A stretch of 64,000 bases of DNA from the NCBI GenBank assembly GCA_022925895.1, contig JAKSYS010000164.1:1-64000 (forward strand), in the 5' to 3' direction. Of this stretch, positions 47,293 through 59,300 are shown piece after piece. Every line of letters starts with the position of its first letter. The first letter of the stretch is position 1. The notes beneath the pieces were generated by a model. The model was not told where the DNA came from and made no database searches. It was given only the letters and a program-made list of their open reading frames with translations. The DNA comes from Fragilaria crotonensis. Its lineage: Eukaryota > Bacillariophyta > Fragilariophyceae > Fragilariales > Fragilariaceae. Position numbers and translations under genes: made by a program.

Positions 47293-49691
47293 TGCGCTTC
47301 GCAGATGACCTGCGTTGCTGAGTGATGCTCTGACCTGATCAATCAGAGCATGATTGCGAATTCTGCGCAAATGCGTTCGTTGCTTGTGTTGGTCACACAT
47401 CATGAACGTGCAGTGGCAATCAATGAGACGGTGACAACACTGTTGGCGCTGCGGTATAGATACCTGGAGCGCAGAAGACCTGAATCCCCATGGTGGGGAG
47501 GTGCTTGTCAATGTTGACGGTAAAGCACGAGGATTGACCTCATCAAGATGCATTTTCATGGAAAAGTTTCCTTAAATTAATCATGTTTGATGCGGCGCGT
47601 CATGGTACGCGGAGCCCTAAGTAAAATTGCTCTGTTGAGCTTACTTAGATGGTCAAGTTCAGTATGGCCCCTACTAGGCCAGTGTATGCTGGACATATTA
47701 GCAATGAGTGTTAATTTAATATGCCCTTTGGTTGGCATAATTGCTTCCTGGTCAAAAGAATTTGAAGACCGCTGACATATATGCCATGTCGGCATAAGTA
47801 TGAGTGGCACTCACTGACGTTTGCGGCAAGGAATGCCTGCATGAACGTTAAAACCGAATGGGCATAACAATGATTGTTATGCGTACCCGTTTGAATTTTT
47901 TACTTAGGTCGTTGGGATTTATTGAATGTCGCATTGGCGAGTCCCGATTGGCGAGTTTTTCCGGAGGCATAAGTATTGCTTCGTGCGGATGAACGTTTGT
48001 CACGATTAACTCGAGATTTTATCCGCAACGGTCGTCAGGGCTATTGTCTACTTAGACGATTTTGCAACGGTATTCACAGCAAACACGATCGAAAAAGTGC
48101 GATTGGTGTCAGGTAGGATGCTTCCACGTAGGAAACATACCGAATCTCACGTATCTCGCCGGGGATGAATCCCTAAGCTCTGAGCTCACTTTTTCACAGA
48201 TTTTGCTACAAAACCCCAAACACCCGGTAATTATTGTCTCCACTTTCTTTCACCATGGCAAACCTCAAAGCATTTCCCGTTTGTTTTCTTCCTGTTCTTA
48301 TGTGTTGACTGCTTGATGAGATGGGAATTCATTGCATCCAAAACATACTACTAACAAGTGCCCTACCCCTTACCAAGTGTTGACAAAAGGATTTGGTTTC
48401 TTCCCGGCTGGAGGCCCAAGGGGGCTGATGTTGATGTCAACAACCAACCTGTTCCTGGTCCTTTGACCCCAAGTCATAACTTGTTGCAGCATATGGAGAA
48501 ATGATTCTTCTTATAAGTTGCTTTACCAACAAGCATGGGGTGGAACAAGGGAACTACTGAGGCCATACTCAATGTAGAGCTAGCTGAAGTAGGAAGAACC
48601 GAGTACTCCTCATCCTACTAAGCACAGGTGTGTTGTTGTGGGGACTTCAGAGGAACAAAGTCATCCTAGGCAAAGATGAAGTGCAAGGAACCAAATGTGG
48701 TACTGACATGGCAAGTGACTTCTTGGTTGATGATGACCATGCTGTTGCGCCCATATTGGACTGCAAGTTGCTCTTGTTTGGGTAACAAGCATGTGCTTGA
48801 TAGCCTTACACTTCTGCCCCAGATGATCTTGGTTGACCTTTTACTTAGTTTCCAAATGGAAAGCACAATGAATGTGCAGCATGTCTCTTTTTCTTGGAAT
48901 CTGTAGGCCTGGAATTGCTCTCCAACCGCCTCCAGAGGGACCGAGGAGTGTGCAATGTATGCCACTGAGTATGCCCTGTTCAAAGTGAAAGGTTGATGCA
49001 CCTTTGGTGGTCAATCACTGGTGGATTCAGGCAGCACCAACAGGAGCACAATGACTTGCGATTCCTGGAGGAGCCTGAGATGGTAGAGTTGGAGGAGTGA
49101 CTGGTTCCCTTTGAAGGCTTCAATGTTTTTGTAAATTTTGGAGATGCATTCATGAGCTGCAAGAGCACCATGTTACCGATACGAATTTGGTTAAGGTTCC
49201 ATAGCATGGCTATGTGTTTGCCAAGGCTGGCAGAGATGACCAAGATTGATGGACCATGAATGTTAGGATGAAGTCAAGGGAAGATCAGGGTGCCAAGGAG
49301 TGGGACGTGAGTCACTAAAGAGCAATTTCTGTTGCCAAAGGATTGCAACAACTTGAAGCCTTATGGAAAGGCGGTCGACAAGCAGCTCTGTGATGGCATG
49401 CCAAAGGAGGGCAAGAAGGCACGTCTGGCACTCACAACAATGTTTTTGCGGCAGTGTCAACTCAGGAGGATGAACCCCTTCTTGAGGAAGCCAAAGGGAC
49501 AATTGCCGTGAACTTCTGAGCATGGTAGGTCCTTTGCCAATTAATGGCAGAGGGAGGAAGCATGCCTGATGACCTATACGACAGGTTCTTTTAAGGTACT
49601 CCTGAAGTCAGGAGGACTAAATGATCTCAAAGCTGGGACTACTTCCACCACTTGCTGTCAATTTTCAGATTAATGAGTTGCATGGTGCAAC
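47293..49691 (+). pseudogene. Decayed leader and gag region of element 5
   Basis: This 2.4-kb stretch lies where copia leader and gag belong, but no frame longer than about 110 codons exists and no motif is readable. It is rich in TG and CA dinucleotides, more than the neighbouring young elements. A 9-bp hairpin ATGCTCTGA/TCAGAGCAT stands at 47326-47352. The last codons before element 4 (ending GGTGCAAC) join to the protease-region remnant at 56383. Gag identity is inferred from position only. Confidence 0.5.
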
Positions 49692-50245
49692 TAAAGTTTT
49701 ATTCGCGGCGTTGAGGCTACGAACAAGGGCTCGACGAATTAGTAGATTGAAAACTTAGACTTGTAAGAATGAACTATTGATTAATTGTGAGACATGTAAA
49801 ATATGCAAAAGAATGAAATGAGAACCATTGAATGAGAGCAGTGATCAAATGAGAGCTGTTCTTCTTGTTCTTTTGACATCATTCTTTGTTCTTTTGTTGT
49901 TCTTCAAATGTAGCTGTGTAGATTGAATGTAGAACATGTACCGAAACCATGTTAATGAATTCCGAATATATATCGTGTAATATGTAGATTTGGTGATGCA
50001 CCCATTTTGTGTTCTCGTAGCTCGGCTTACGATTGCGCTTCCCGACATTTTTCCACAGAACATTCGACAGTGTCCGAGGAACAATGACGCAAAACAATTA
50101 TGAGAAGGCGGACGCAAAGCGAACCGAACCGGTACCCAATGAGAACCGAAGCGTGACCCACGAAAACTTTGGTTGACGGACGGACGATTAGGAGACTTAG
50201 AGTATTGTCACGACGATAGGCGGCAGCACAGTAGCTTTTGTTTTA
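49692..50245 (-). repeat. 3' LTR of element 4
   Basis: Pair of 55821-56377. On the minus strand it begins TAAAACAAAAGC, right after the purine tract GAGTGAGGGAG (inverse at 50246-50256). Confidence 0.94.
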
Positions 50246-50276
50246 CTCCCTCACTCGTTCGACGTAGTCCTCTGGA

Positions 50277-50869
50277 TCACCAACCCATCAATTGCTTTCT
50301 CAACTTGGTGTGAATTTCCTCATTGCAAATCTTGGTCAGAATATCTGCAAGCATTTCCTCAGTTGAGACTTGATGAATTGAAATTGTACCATCTTGAACC
50401 TTGCTTCTGAAATGATGATACTTTGTGTTGATGTGACGCGTGCGTGGGCGCATTTTCGGATTCTTGACGCTTGAAGCCAACTCAACTGCACCACTGTTGT
50501 CCTCAAAACCCTGCAATGAAGATGAGGTGTTGTTGCTGTTAGGCCACATCCATGTTGTTGCATCTCTTGTACCAACTCCATCAATGGAAGCACTTCTCTG
50601 GTAGCTGCTGAAATTGCCAAATATTCACTCTCAGTTGTTGACAAGGCAATCTCTGACTGAAGCTTGGATGCCCAGATGACTGGACAATTGGCATAAAGAA
50701 TCACATAACCAGTCCTTGACCTTGCTGTGTCTGAATCCCAATCTGCAACTGTTGGATCCCAATCTCCAGTGAAGGAAGCATCAACATAGACATCAAAGCT
50801 TTGGTTGCCTGGAGAATAGATCATTCCCTTGTCCTTTGAACCAACCAGGTACCTGCCCAGCCATTTCAA
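50277..50869 (-). pseudogene. copia RNase H, element 4 (frameshifted)
   Basis: The frame 50336-50869 reads KWLGRYLVGSKDKGMIY, VYVDASFTGDWD (first Asp) and SKLQSEIALSTTESEY (Glu). Near 50530 one T is missing from a T run, so the following FEDNSGAVELAS and the tail with MLADILTK are in the frame 50277-50549. The C-terminus is TGG TGA. RNase H is one indel away from intact, and a second indel near 50870 separates it from RT. Confidence 0.87.
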
Positions 50870-53800
50870 TGCTTTGCCATGTTCAAGTCTTGGGTTAGAA
50901 ACAAACCTTGCTCCTTGGTGAACTGCACAAGAGATGTCAAGCCTGGAACATTTTCGAGATAATTCATCTGTCCAATGACTCGGCGATAATTGAAATGATC
51001 ATCAAAGGGAGGAGACTCCAAATGCCTGCACAAAGTCTTGCTTGAGGCTCCAGTTGTTTTCTTGATAGCCACATTCTTCCCATCCAAGCGCAATTCCTTG
51101 ATGACATCATTGATGAGGTGAGGCTGAGAAAGGTTGAAAGTGTTGTCATTGATTCTGTCAATTTGAACCCCAAGGAAGTCTGAGATGTCTCCTTCCACAG
51201 TGAGCTTGAGTCCAACTGCTTCCATCTCTTTGACGATGTTATCCAATTCTTGAGGGTCTGGTCCAGCCAAAATGGAATCATCAGTGTAAAGAACAAACAC
51301 TGACTTGCCTTTGTAGAATAGGCATTCATCAACTTGACTTGGAATGAACCCAACTTCCTTGAGCTTGTCCACCAGATGCTGGTTCCACACTCTGCCTGCT
51401 TGCTTCTGCCCAAAGAGATTCTTCTTGAGCTTGAGGACAAAGTCTTGAGCTTCACCTTCCACTTCAAAACCCTTTGGGATGGCCATGTAGAGTTCACATT
51501 CCACATCTGCTTGAGTATAGGCCAACACAAAATCAATCTGCTTGGTGTACCAACCATGAATCAGGGTAGTGATGAGCACCATTCTGATGGCTGCCCAGGA
51601 TGCCACAGGTGAGAATGTTTCCCAATAATTGACTCCTTCCTCTTGTTTGGATCCATCAATGTTGAGCCTGGCTTTCCACTTGTAGACTTCACGCGTAGCA
51701 ATTCGACGCTTGCGCTTCATTGCCCACACTGCTGGAAGGATCTTGGTTCCTTGAGGGACTGAGGACCTTGGTACCAACTCCCAAACTTGATTTTCGGTGT
51801 GACTCATGACTTCTTTCTCCATTGCCTTGATGAACTCGGCGCGATCCGGCTCCCTCATGGCCTCATGGTAGTACATCGTGTCGGGGTCCGCGGAGGCGGC
51901 ATAAGCAAGCATGGGATGCAGCTCTCCCTCAATGTCCATCCACTCCTTGATGGTCTCAAAGGCCACATGATAAGGAAGCTGGTCCTCCAACTTGGCTTCC
52001 AGGTTGTACCAAACATCAAAAACCTTGGACTCTGGCTTGTTGGAAGGTTCATCAGAGGTCTTGTTGAGTCTTGGAGATCTTCTGAGTTGAACTTGAGGTT
52101 CTTGATCCTGTTCTCCCTCAGAAACTGGAAGTGGGGTTTGAGATGCTTGTGCTTCTCCCTCATTGACCGATTCTCCAGGTTCCAGATCAAATTCCATGAA
52201 TGGGACACCCTGTTGCAGACCTTGAGCTTGAGCTGGTTGCTTGATGTCTTGAAGCCTGGAAGTGGATGAGGCTTTGAACCCACATAACTTCTGCCAATCT
52301 GAGGGTGGAGACAAGTTTCCCAATGAGTGCCTGACTGTTTCAAACTTGGGATCAAAGGTGACATGGAATTGAGGTGATACATGGCCTGTCTTGAGGTTGA
52401 GAACCAAAGCCACACTCCTTGCATGCTGCATGGACATTCCCAGGTAGACTCCCATCCTTGATCTGACTTCCCACTTGGGTAGCTTCTTTCCAGATTGCAT
52501 CTTGTTGTCAAGGACAAAGACAGGACATCCAAAAGGCTGGAAGTGATTCAGATTTGGAGTGACTTCAGACTTGGCAAACAATTCGAACGGCGACTTGAGG
52601 TCTTCCCTTCCCGAGGAAGCTGTAGAGTTGTGAACTTCATTGGCAACCCTGAGGGCATAGGGCCACAGATGAGCATCAATTGCCTTGGGCCACCTGTGTT
52701 GAGCATGGATGAGCATGGTCCTTGCTTGGTCTTGTAAAGTCCTGATCCTCCTTTCTGCCACTGCATTCTGGAAATGGGCATTGACCCCACAGAAAGTGAT
52801 GGTTTGACCTGCCTCCTTGATGGCTGCCATGAACTTGTTCTCTGCAAACCTGCCATTGTCAGCTTGGTAACTCTTGATCTTGACATTGAACTTGGATGCA
52901 TACCTCTCAAATGCCAGCTTTGCTTCAAGAGTTTCATCTGCATTGGTTGACTTCTGAAGGTGGATGTAAGACAAACCACTGAAATGATCAACAAAGACTG
53001 TTGCCACCCTGTACCTTTTCTTGGTAAGCCAACCCTTGATTTGGGCAATGAGCCCTGGAGTTGTGGACTCCAACTGATCAACACTGATGCACTGTCCGGG
53101 CTCCCTAGCTGTCCTGAGCTTGCCACCTTGTTGTCCAAGTTTGGGCTTGGTTCTCCAGGGTCTCCTGGTGGCCTTCCCATACAAGCAACTGGTGCAAGTT
53201 GGGATTTGGCATGTTGCCAACTTCCTTGGGAGCAAACCACTCTTGGCCATGCTTTGCATCTTGGCTCCTGACATATGATTCAGCTTGTGATGCCAGCGAA
53301 GGAATTCTGCAGCAGGTTTCTCTTGGAAAGTAGCATCCTCTTCATCTTCAACGATTGCTGGCGAGTCAGGGTGGTTCTTGGCATCGAGGTCAAATGAGAC
53401 TGGTGTATTTGGAGTTTGATTCCAATCCACCCCTTGAGTTGAGGTATCTGTTGCCTCTGGGAGATAAACTTGTTCATCACAGTCTTCATCATCAGGGATG
53501 AGATGGGTGACCATTGAGATGATAGGATCATCCTCATCCAGTTCCACTTCACACATGTTGCAGAATGTGGAAAAAGCCTTGTAGCTTGGGGAAGTGTACA
53601 TGGTTGCAATGTTGCCACTGTCCCTACCCAACCTCACTGTCTTGGTGAACTTTCTTTGAGCCCACTGAAGCTGGATACAATCATGATATGTTGAACACCA
53701 TGTGCCTCTTGGCAAAGGCTTGAAGTCTTGGGCAGTCTGGGCCCAATGCTGTGGAGATAACAGCTTTGAAGGTGAATCCTTGACATAGAGCCCATCTGGG

Positions 53801-54264
53801 ATGACCCAATCATGTGAAACTCCATCATCATCTTCAATTGACCATTTGATGGTCCCTGAGTATATGTCAGCCAATGTGCCACCCAACCCCTTTAGTTTCT
53901 TGTTGACCTTCTTGAGAGGGGTGATGAAGTCCTTCTTGTCGTTGGAGATGCAATAGGAAGCACAGTTGTCAATCCTGATTGCCCTGGCATCAGTGTCAAA
54001 CCTTGCCACTTCATCTTGATGGGTCTGCTTGGCCTTCATTGCAATGATTGCAGTCAGGCATTCCAGTTGACTGAAGTGTTTCTTGCCCTTGACCATCTTC
54101 CTTCTGAGGGAATCCATTGTCTCTTGTAGGGCTTGAAATTTCGTCCAGAGCTTTGCTTTCGCACGCGTTTGAGGGCGCCTCGACTGGGCGATTGTTGATC
54201 CATTGTACCTTGGTTCTTGACCTTGGGTGAGCCTCAGGGGTATCATGCATCCAAGACTTGACAT
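50866..54264 (-). CDS. copia Pol (protease, integrase, RT), element 4
   Basis: An open frame of 1132 codons starting at ATG 54264. Protease motif IRIDNCASYCISN (about 53965), then the pre-integrase HHCC finger (WHHKLNH ... CTSCLYGKA, about 53290-53180), integrase with VDQLESTTPG (first Asp), YQADNGRF (second Asp) and NAVAERRIR (Glu). RT follows with QIDFVLAYTQADVE, GQKQAGRVWN and VLYTDDSILAG (about 51290), where YTDD carries the catalytic pair. Its end (DLNMAKH, 50866) is one base out of phase with the RNase H frame. This is the best preserved pol of the window. Confidence 0.94.
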   Translation of the reverse strand: MSSLGCMIPLRLTQGQEPRYNGSTIAQSRRPQTRAKAKLWTKFQALQETMDSLRRKMVKGKKHFSQLECLTAIIAMKAKQTHQDEVARFDTDARAIRIDNCASYCISNDKKDFITPLKKVNKKLKGLGGTLADIYSGTIKWSIEDDDGVSHDWVIPDGLYVKDSPSKLLSPQHWAQTAQDFKPLPRGTWCSTYHDCIQLQWAQRKFTKTVRLGRDSGNIATMYTSPSYKAFSTFCNMCEVELDEDDPIISMVTHLIPDDEDCDEQVYLPEATDTSTQGVDWNQTPNTPVSFDLDAKNHPDSPAIVEDEEDATFQEKPAAEFLRWHHKLNHMSGAKMQSMAKSGLLPRKLATCQIPTCTSCLYGKATRRPWRTKPKLGQQGGKLRTAREPGQCISVDQLESTTPGLIAQIKGWLTKKRYRVATVFVDHFSGLSYIHLQKSTNADETLEAKLAFERYASKFNVKIKSYQADNGRFAENKFMAAIKEAGQTITFCGVNAHFQNAVAERRIRTLQDQARTMLIHAQHRWPKAIDAHLWPYALRVANEVHNSTASSGREDLKSPFELFAKSEVTPNLNHFQPFGCPVFVLDNKMQSGKKLPKWEVRSRMGVYLGMSMQHARSVALVLNLKTGHVSPQFHVTFDPKFETVRHSLGNLSPPSDWQKLCGFKASSTSRLQDIKQPAQAQGLQQGVPFMEFDLEPGESVNEGEAQASQTPLPVSEGEQDQEPQVQLRRSPRLNKTSDEPSNKPESKVFDVWYNLEAKLEDQLPYHVAFETIKEWMDIEGELHPMLAYAASADPDTMYYHEAMREPDRAEFIKAMEKEVMSHTENQVWELVPRSSVPQGTKILPAVWAMKRKRRIATREVYKWKARLNIDGSKQEEGVNYWETFSPVASWAAIRMVLITTLIHGWYTKQIDFVLAYTQADVECELYMAIPKGFEVEGEAQDFVLKLKKNLFGQKQAGRVWNQHLVDKLKEVGFIPSQVDECLFYKGKSVFVLYTDDSILAGPDPQELDNIVKEMEAVGLKLTVEGDISDFLGVQIDRINDNTFNLSQPHLINDVIKELRLDGKNVAIKKTTGASSKTLCRHLESPPFDDHFNYRRVIGQMNYLENVPGLTSLVQFTKEQGLFLTQDLNMAKH

Positions 54265-54266
54265 AC

Positions 54267-54473
54267 TCAGACACGGCGACTGGGAGTGCCCTCCAAGGAC
54301 TTGTCTTCACAGATTTCTTGCTTGGACATGGAGGGTACCACACTTGTTGAACCACCTGGACAATGGTACTCATGAAGGTAAGGAGAAGGATGCACAGCTC
54401 TGCCATCCTCGTCTTCCACCATTGAAGAGTCCATGGCCCAATGAACACGCAGTCCATTGGGCTTCCCCATCAT
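54267..54473 (-). other. Short linker ORF between gag and pol of element 4
   Basis: 68 codons starting at ATG 54473, which overlaps the gag stop (ATGA at 54470-54473). Its own stop TGA (54267-54269) is two bases before the pol ATG (54264). It may be a by-product of two one-base indels between gag and pol, or a real coupled arrangement. Confidence 0.35.
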
Positions 54474-55697
54474 TCGTCATCTTGAGAGATGGCGGCGAGG
54501 GCATTGGAGAGTTTCATGTTGTGCTTGGCATCTGCAAACTTGTTGCCTTGATCCTTCTTGGGAGCTGCCACCTTGAAACCAATCCCTTTGCACTCAGAGG
54601 GCCTGTGCCTGGTCCATCTGTTGTGATTAGGGCACCAATGATAGTCCTTGCCTTCCACAGTCTTGTTCTGCTTCTCACCAACCTTGGGAGAGGTAGTCAT
54701 CCATGCTGGAAAGTCACCTGCCCTTGGCTTGCCTTTACCCTTGCCTTTCTTGTTGAATCCCTGCTTGTAGTCCTTCTTTCCATCTCCATTGGACTTGCCT
54801 GCTGGATAGGTAGGTTTCTTCTGATGGACCATGAGATTATTGACTTGGGCCTGTAAGGCAATGATGGTTTCTTCTTCTGTAGTTCTCTGGCACCACTGCT
54901 CTGACTCCTTTCTGGTCTTGAACTTGTTGAGAGCCCAATCCATGAGTTGCTGGTAGTTGACTTCACCTCCTTCCTCATAAAGGTCTTCCTTCTTCTTGAT
55001 GTAGTCCACAAACTCAGCATCCTTGCATGCCTTGTATCCTTTGAAAAGATTGACCAGGAGATCTTGAGTCTCTTGTCCTCTGGCGTGGAGCTTGCTGACC
55101 AAACCAAGAACATAGTCATTGAAGGCTTCAATATCAGAATCTTGTTCCCTCATTGCATAATCAAGACTGGAGAGTTTGGTCCTGACACTGGTGATGGTAG
55201 CTCTGGTATCCACATGTGACACCATGATGATGACCTTGAGGAGGAGGGGCCTGAACCTTTCCACCAAACATGAAGGGATGAACATTTCCTCTGGTTCTGA
55301 CTTGCTTCTGAGCGGCGTCGGTCAAAGAATTCATGAGGCAATGATAAAGCATGAAGGAATCTTGAGCCTCTCTTGAGTCCTCATTCATATAGGTGAGGGC
55401 ATGAGCTTTGACATCTTCATAGGAAATTTCTCCATAGGATTCAATGAGGTCCTTGGACAATGCCACATCCCCTTGAATAGGAATGTTCAAGATGTTGAGC
55501 CAATCAAAGACAATGGACTTATCCCTTGCTTGATCCAAGAAGAGCTGGAGGTTTTCTGGCTTGCAGTCAAACTTGATGGACAAAGACTCAGTACCAGACT
55601 TGAAGAGCTTGGCAGCAGCCTGCTCAGAGTAGTTGAGAACATCAGGGTTAGCAAAGGCTGGAGCCAATGCAAAATGGGGAGCTGGTTGAGCAGCCAT
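54470..55697 (-). pseudogene. copia Gag, element 4 (one frameshift)
   Basis: ATG at 55697 (Met-Ala-Ala-Gln-Pro-Ala). The N-terminal capsid-like part is in the frame 55161-55697. Near 55220 one base shifts it into the frame 54470-55285, with SHVDTRATITSV as the first clear block. The C-terminus has a basic stretch KKGKGKGKPRAG and a Cys/His cluster WCPNHNRWTRHRPSECKG (about 54640-54590), a nucleic-acid-binding knuckle variant. Ends ISQDDE then TGA at 54470. Confidence 0.85.
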
Positions 55698-55802
55698 GGT
55701 AGATCTTGCTGGGAGACCTAGTTGATGCAAACTTTAAAGCACTTGACTTTGAAAAGCTTGAAGGTTAGTTTGATTGATCAAACAACAGCACTTGTCTTAT
55801 TA

Positions 55803-55820
55803 CTTAGCGCAGAGGAAGCG
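55803..55820 (-). other. Primer-binding site of element 4, tRNA D-arm-like
   Basis: Beside the 5' LTR the plus strand reads CTTAGCGCAGAGGAAGCG. The core GCGCAGAGGAAGCG matches, with one difference, the D arm of eukaryotic initiator tRNA-Met (GCGCAGCGGAAGCG, from memory). A primer tRNA would have to be a fragment ending there. Confidence 0.55.
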
Positions 55821-56377
55821 TAAAGTTTTATTCGCGGCGTTGAGGCTACGAACAAGGGCTCGACGAATTAGTAGATCGAAAACTTAGACTTGTAAGAATG
55901 AACTATTGATTAATTGTGAGACATGTAAAATATGCAAAAGAATGAAATGAGAACCATTGAATGAGAGCAGTGATCAAATGAGAGCTGTTCTTCTTGTTCT
56001 TTTGACATCATTCTTTGTTCTTTTGTTGTTCTTCAAATGTAGCTGTGTAGATTGAATGTAGAACATGTACCGAAACCATGTTAATGAATTCCGAATATAT
56101 ATCGTGTAATATGTAGATTTGGTGATGCACCCATTTTGTGTTCTCGTCGTAGCTCGGCTTACGATTGCGCTTCCCGACATTTTTCCACAGAACATTCGAC
56201 AGTGTCCGAGGAACAATGACGCAAAACAATTATGAGAAGGCGGACGCAAAGCGAACCGAACCGGTACCCAATGAGAACCGAAGCGTGACCCACGAAAACT
56301 TTGGTTGACGGACGGACGATTAGGAGACTTAGAGTATTGTCACGACGATAGGCGGCAGCACAGTAGCTTTTGTTTTA
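55821..56377 (-). repeat. 5' LTR of element 4
   Basis: Pair of 49692-50245. Begins TAAAGTTTTATTCG on the plus strand. Confidence 0.94.
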
Positions 56378-56382
56378 GCAAC

Positions 56383-59300
56383 GCTCTGTTTGTCTCTGAC
56401 AAAGGCTGTCAGACCACTGTGCACCCCAATGGTAAGCAGTATCCCATACAGGAAATTCCCATCGCCTTAGTTGCAACTATGTGGACTAACCCTGAGAATG
56501 GACAACCTTTACATCCTCAATGTTCTGAGGCTCTGTATTTTGGGGACTGAGTTATGTGGCTCTGCTGAACCCCAACCATTGTTTTCATGCAATGATGTCA
56601 AAGTCCAGGATGTACCTGACCACTTTGATGCCAAGCTTTGCATTTTATCCTCCAACCTAAATGTTGCGTGTTCCATATCCCTGAATGGTATCTCGTCACA
56701 ATGCATGAGTTGCTTGTTTTCATCTTGTTGCATTGGTTTCACAGATGTGCTGTGATCTTGTTTGATAAGTTTGCCAAAAAGGAGGAGACTTGTGTTTCCA
56801 GTGCATGTGCTGCTGAAATGTTGTTGGCAACTGATCATGTGCGGATTGCATCAAGGTTGGTTTCTGTGGCTGAATCTCTGTGTATTGTGCATAACCACAT
56901 CACTCCAGAGGATGGCCCTCGGTGGACTGTTTTGTGGCCTTGCAACAGATGATGATGTCGCTGGAGATGGCTTGTCCGGATAAGTAGGCAAAGTTGACTA
57001 CCTGCCGCCGGGGTAAGGGAGGAGCTGTCAACCCTTTCATTAGCAAGCACTCGGTCAGATGGAATGTTACCGGTCTTGCATATAGGATGAAAGAAGAAGT
57101 GCACCAGATGCTTGGTTGCCTGGTCTTCTGATTGTCAACATGGCTGGGATGTTGTTTCTCTTATCTTTTGAATCTGATTCCTGTCTGGGGACATGGCTGC
57201 ACAAGTGCTCATGAGTGGTCAAAGGTGTGATTATCTCAGCAATGGTTGTATTGATGCCATCAACCCAATGACTGGGTATCCCAAAGGCACTTGTTTCATC
57301 AGAATCTTGCAATGTTATGTCAGTTGGCAGTTCCACATACTGATTGTATGCTACAGTCTTCAGTCCTATCAAGCAGCAGAGTCAGGAATAAGCACCTGGA
57401 GCGAGTTTGAAAGGATTTGAATTGTTGCATGGCACCAAAGGTACCCGACGCAATGACAGAAGGCAGCTAATGGCAACAAAGTCTGGTGGTCTCAAATGCT
57501 GGTTCCCATTAATGTATTGATGGGAATGTACTGCGGCCAAAGTTGGAAACACCCAGTATGATTGATTCTGTTGTTGGTATGTTTCTGTCTTGTATGTGGA
57601 CCTTGCTGCAGCTCTCTGAATGTGCAGGAGTTGTTCCGTCAGTGGATTGGATGGACGGGCTAAGTGCTTGGCATTCCTGTTGTATCCTGCTGGGTGAAAG
57701 CAAGGCAGAGTGATTGCTCAAAGTTTGACAGGATCTTGTGAGAAGATGATCTTTTCAACCCTGTCGCCAAGCTTTTGCCGATGACTCAAGGGACAACGAT
57801 TATTTCTCCAAAAAATGGGGACGACTCAAAGTTGACGCGGTTGTCGACCCATAACTAGTGGACTCCATGCTTGGGGACCCTGATGATATCTTCAATGATG
57901 AAGATTAAAGTTGATGGAGGCTGAGAAGGTAGATGACTCCAAGAGGAGACTGATGGCCACACTCTCGAATTCAACAATGATTGTTTTACCGCCCAGGCGG
58001 TGTTGCCACCCAAGACTGATAGGCCATGAGAGCCCATGTCATCGGGTGAGGTGAGACTATGATGGTCCACTGCTGACTTACAGGCATCATTGAAAGCCAT
58101 CATTGATTGCTATCTGCGTGAGAATGTCCTCCCAGATGGATAGACAGCAACGGTTCCTTGTTATGCGTTGCTTTGGGGAGGATTTGCTGTCCCATGTTGA
58201 TGTCAACTGGGGGGACAAAACTTGCTCCTTGTTGTTGTAGGAAATTGTTGACCCATGGCAGGTTAAAGAGGCTCCATCCAAGGGTGATGGGCATTACTTT
58301 AAGTCAGAATGGGACAATACCATCAATTTCAAAGCTGCAATGTTGGGGAACTGTAAGAAGAATGGTGCTGTGACAGAATGAAAATTGGATATAATTTCCA
58401 GAAGGGCAAGGATAGACATTGGGCAAAGGGGCTGGATGTTTGGCATGGGGCTACCAAAGTCTGCGATAGGCACCTCTTGCGTTCGGTGTGCGGACGGGGA
58501 CCAATATGAAGGCAGGTGATTGAGCTGGAGATGAAGAGCATCCAAACAGCGCTTGAGGTTATTGACAATGCTGTCATGCCAAAGTTCCATAAGTATTCTG
58601 GTCACGGCCGCATAACCTTTGATGTCAAGATGATCTTGACAGAAACGGCAAGTCTGGTCTCTTGAGAGCACCAGAATGTTGTTGTCGCGTGGCTGCAGAA
58701 GGATTGCGTCCACATTGGTGGCACTGAGTGAAAATTTACTTGTCCTGTCTCCTGATGGTCAGGGGACATGTTGCTCTCCTGATGAGCAGGTGGCACAATG
58801 TTATGCTCCAATTTTGGAGGGATTTACACAACTACAAGGTTGTTGTAACTCGGTGATACATTTTGGTTTGTACCCTTATTTGGTCCGACGCCGAGTGATG
58901 CCCAAGGCTGGGCCCACATGGCAGCCACGTTATGTGCAGGATGCTTTGAATGTTACGAAGTGGATCCTGACATGTGGCAAGACCAATGGTTCAGCTGAAT
59001 GGGGACATGCCGCATGTATGTCATATGTTATGTGGGATGATCTCACTGCATCCTATAAGAGTCACAAGTTGTGGTGGATTATTTTGCTCCAAGTTCACCT
59101 TCTTGAGGTAAGAATGTGTGAACAGATGCCAATGCTTACTTGGGATCCAAGGTCAAGGACGGGTCATTCAATGGTGCAGGTCAACCAAAACTAGGTGAGA
59201 AGGATATCACAGTCCTCCAAGCTTGGTTCTGGTGCATGCCCTCAATGAAATTGAGTGAGAACTTGAGGAGATTGGTAAACATTTCAGCAGAAAGTGTTGA

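Larger units (their letters stand above)
49692..56377 (-). mobile_element. Ty1/copia element 4, complete, minus strand
   Basis: LTRs of 554 and 557 bp (49692-50245, 55821-56377) differ by one substitution and a CGT insertion. GCAAC at 49687-49691 and 56378-56382 is the target duplication. Gag has a Cys/His cluster and the protease motif is DNCAS, so it is a different copia lineage from elements 0-3 and 5. Three or four one-base frameshifts break it. Confidence 0.95.
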
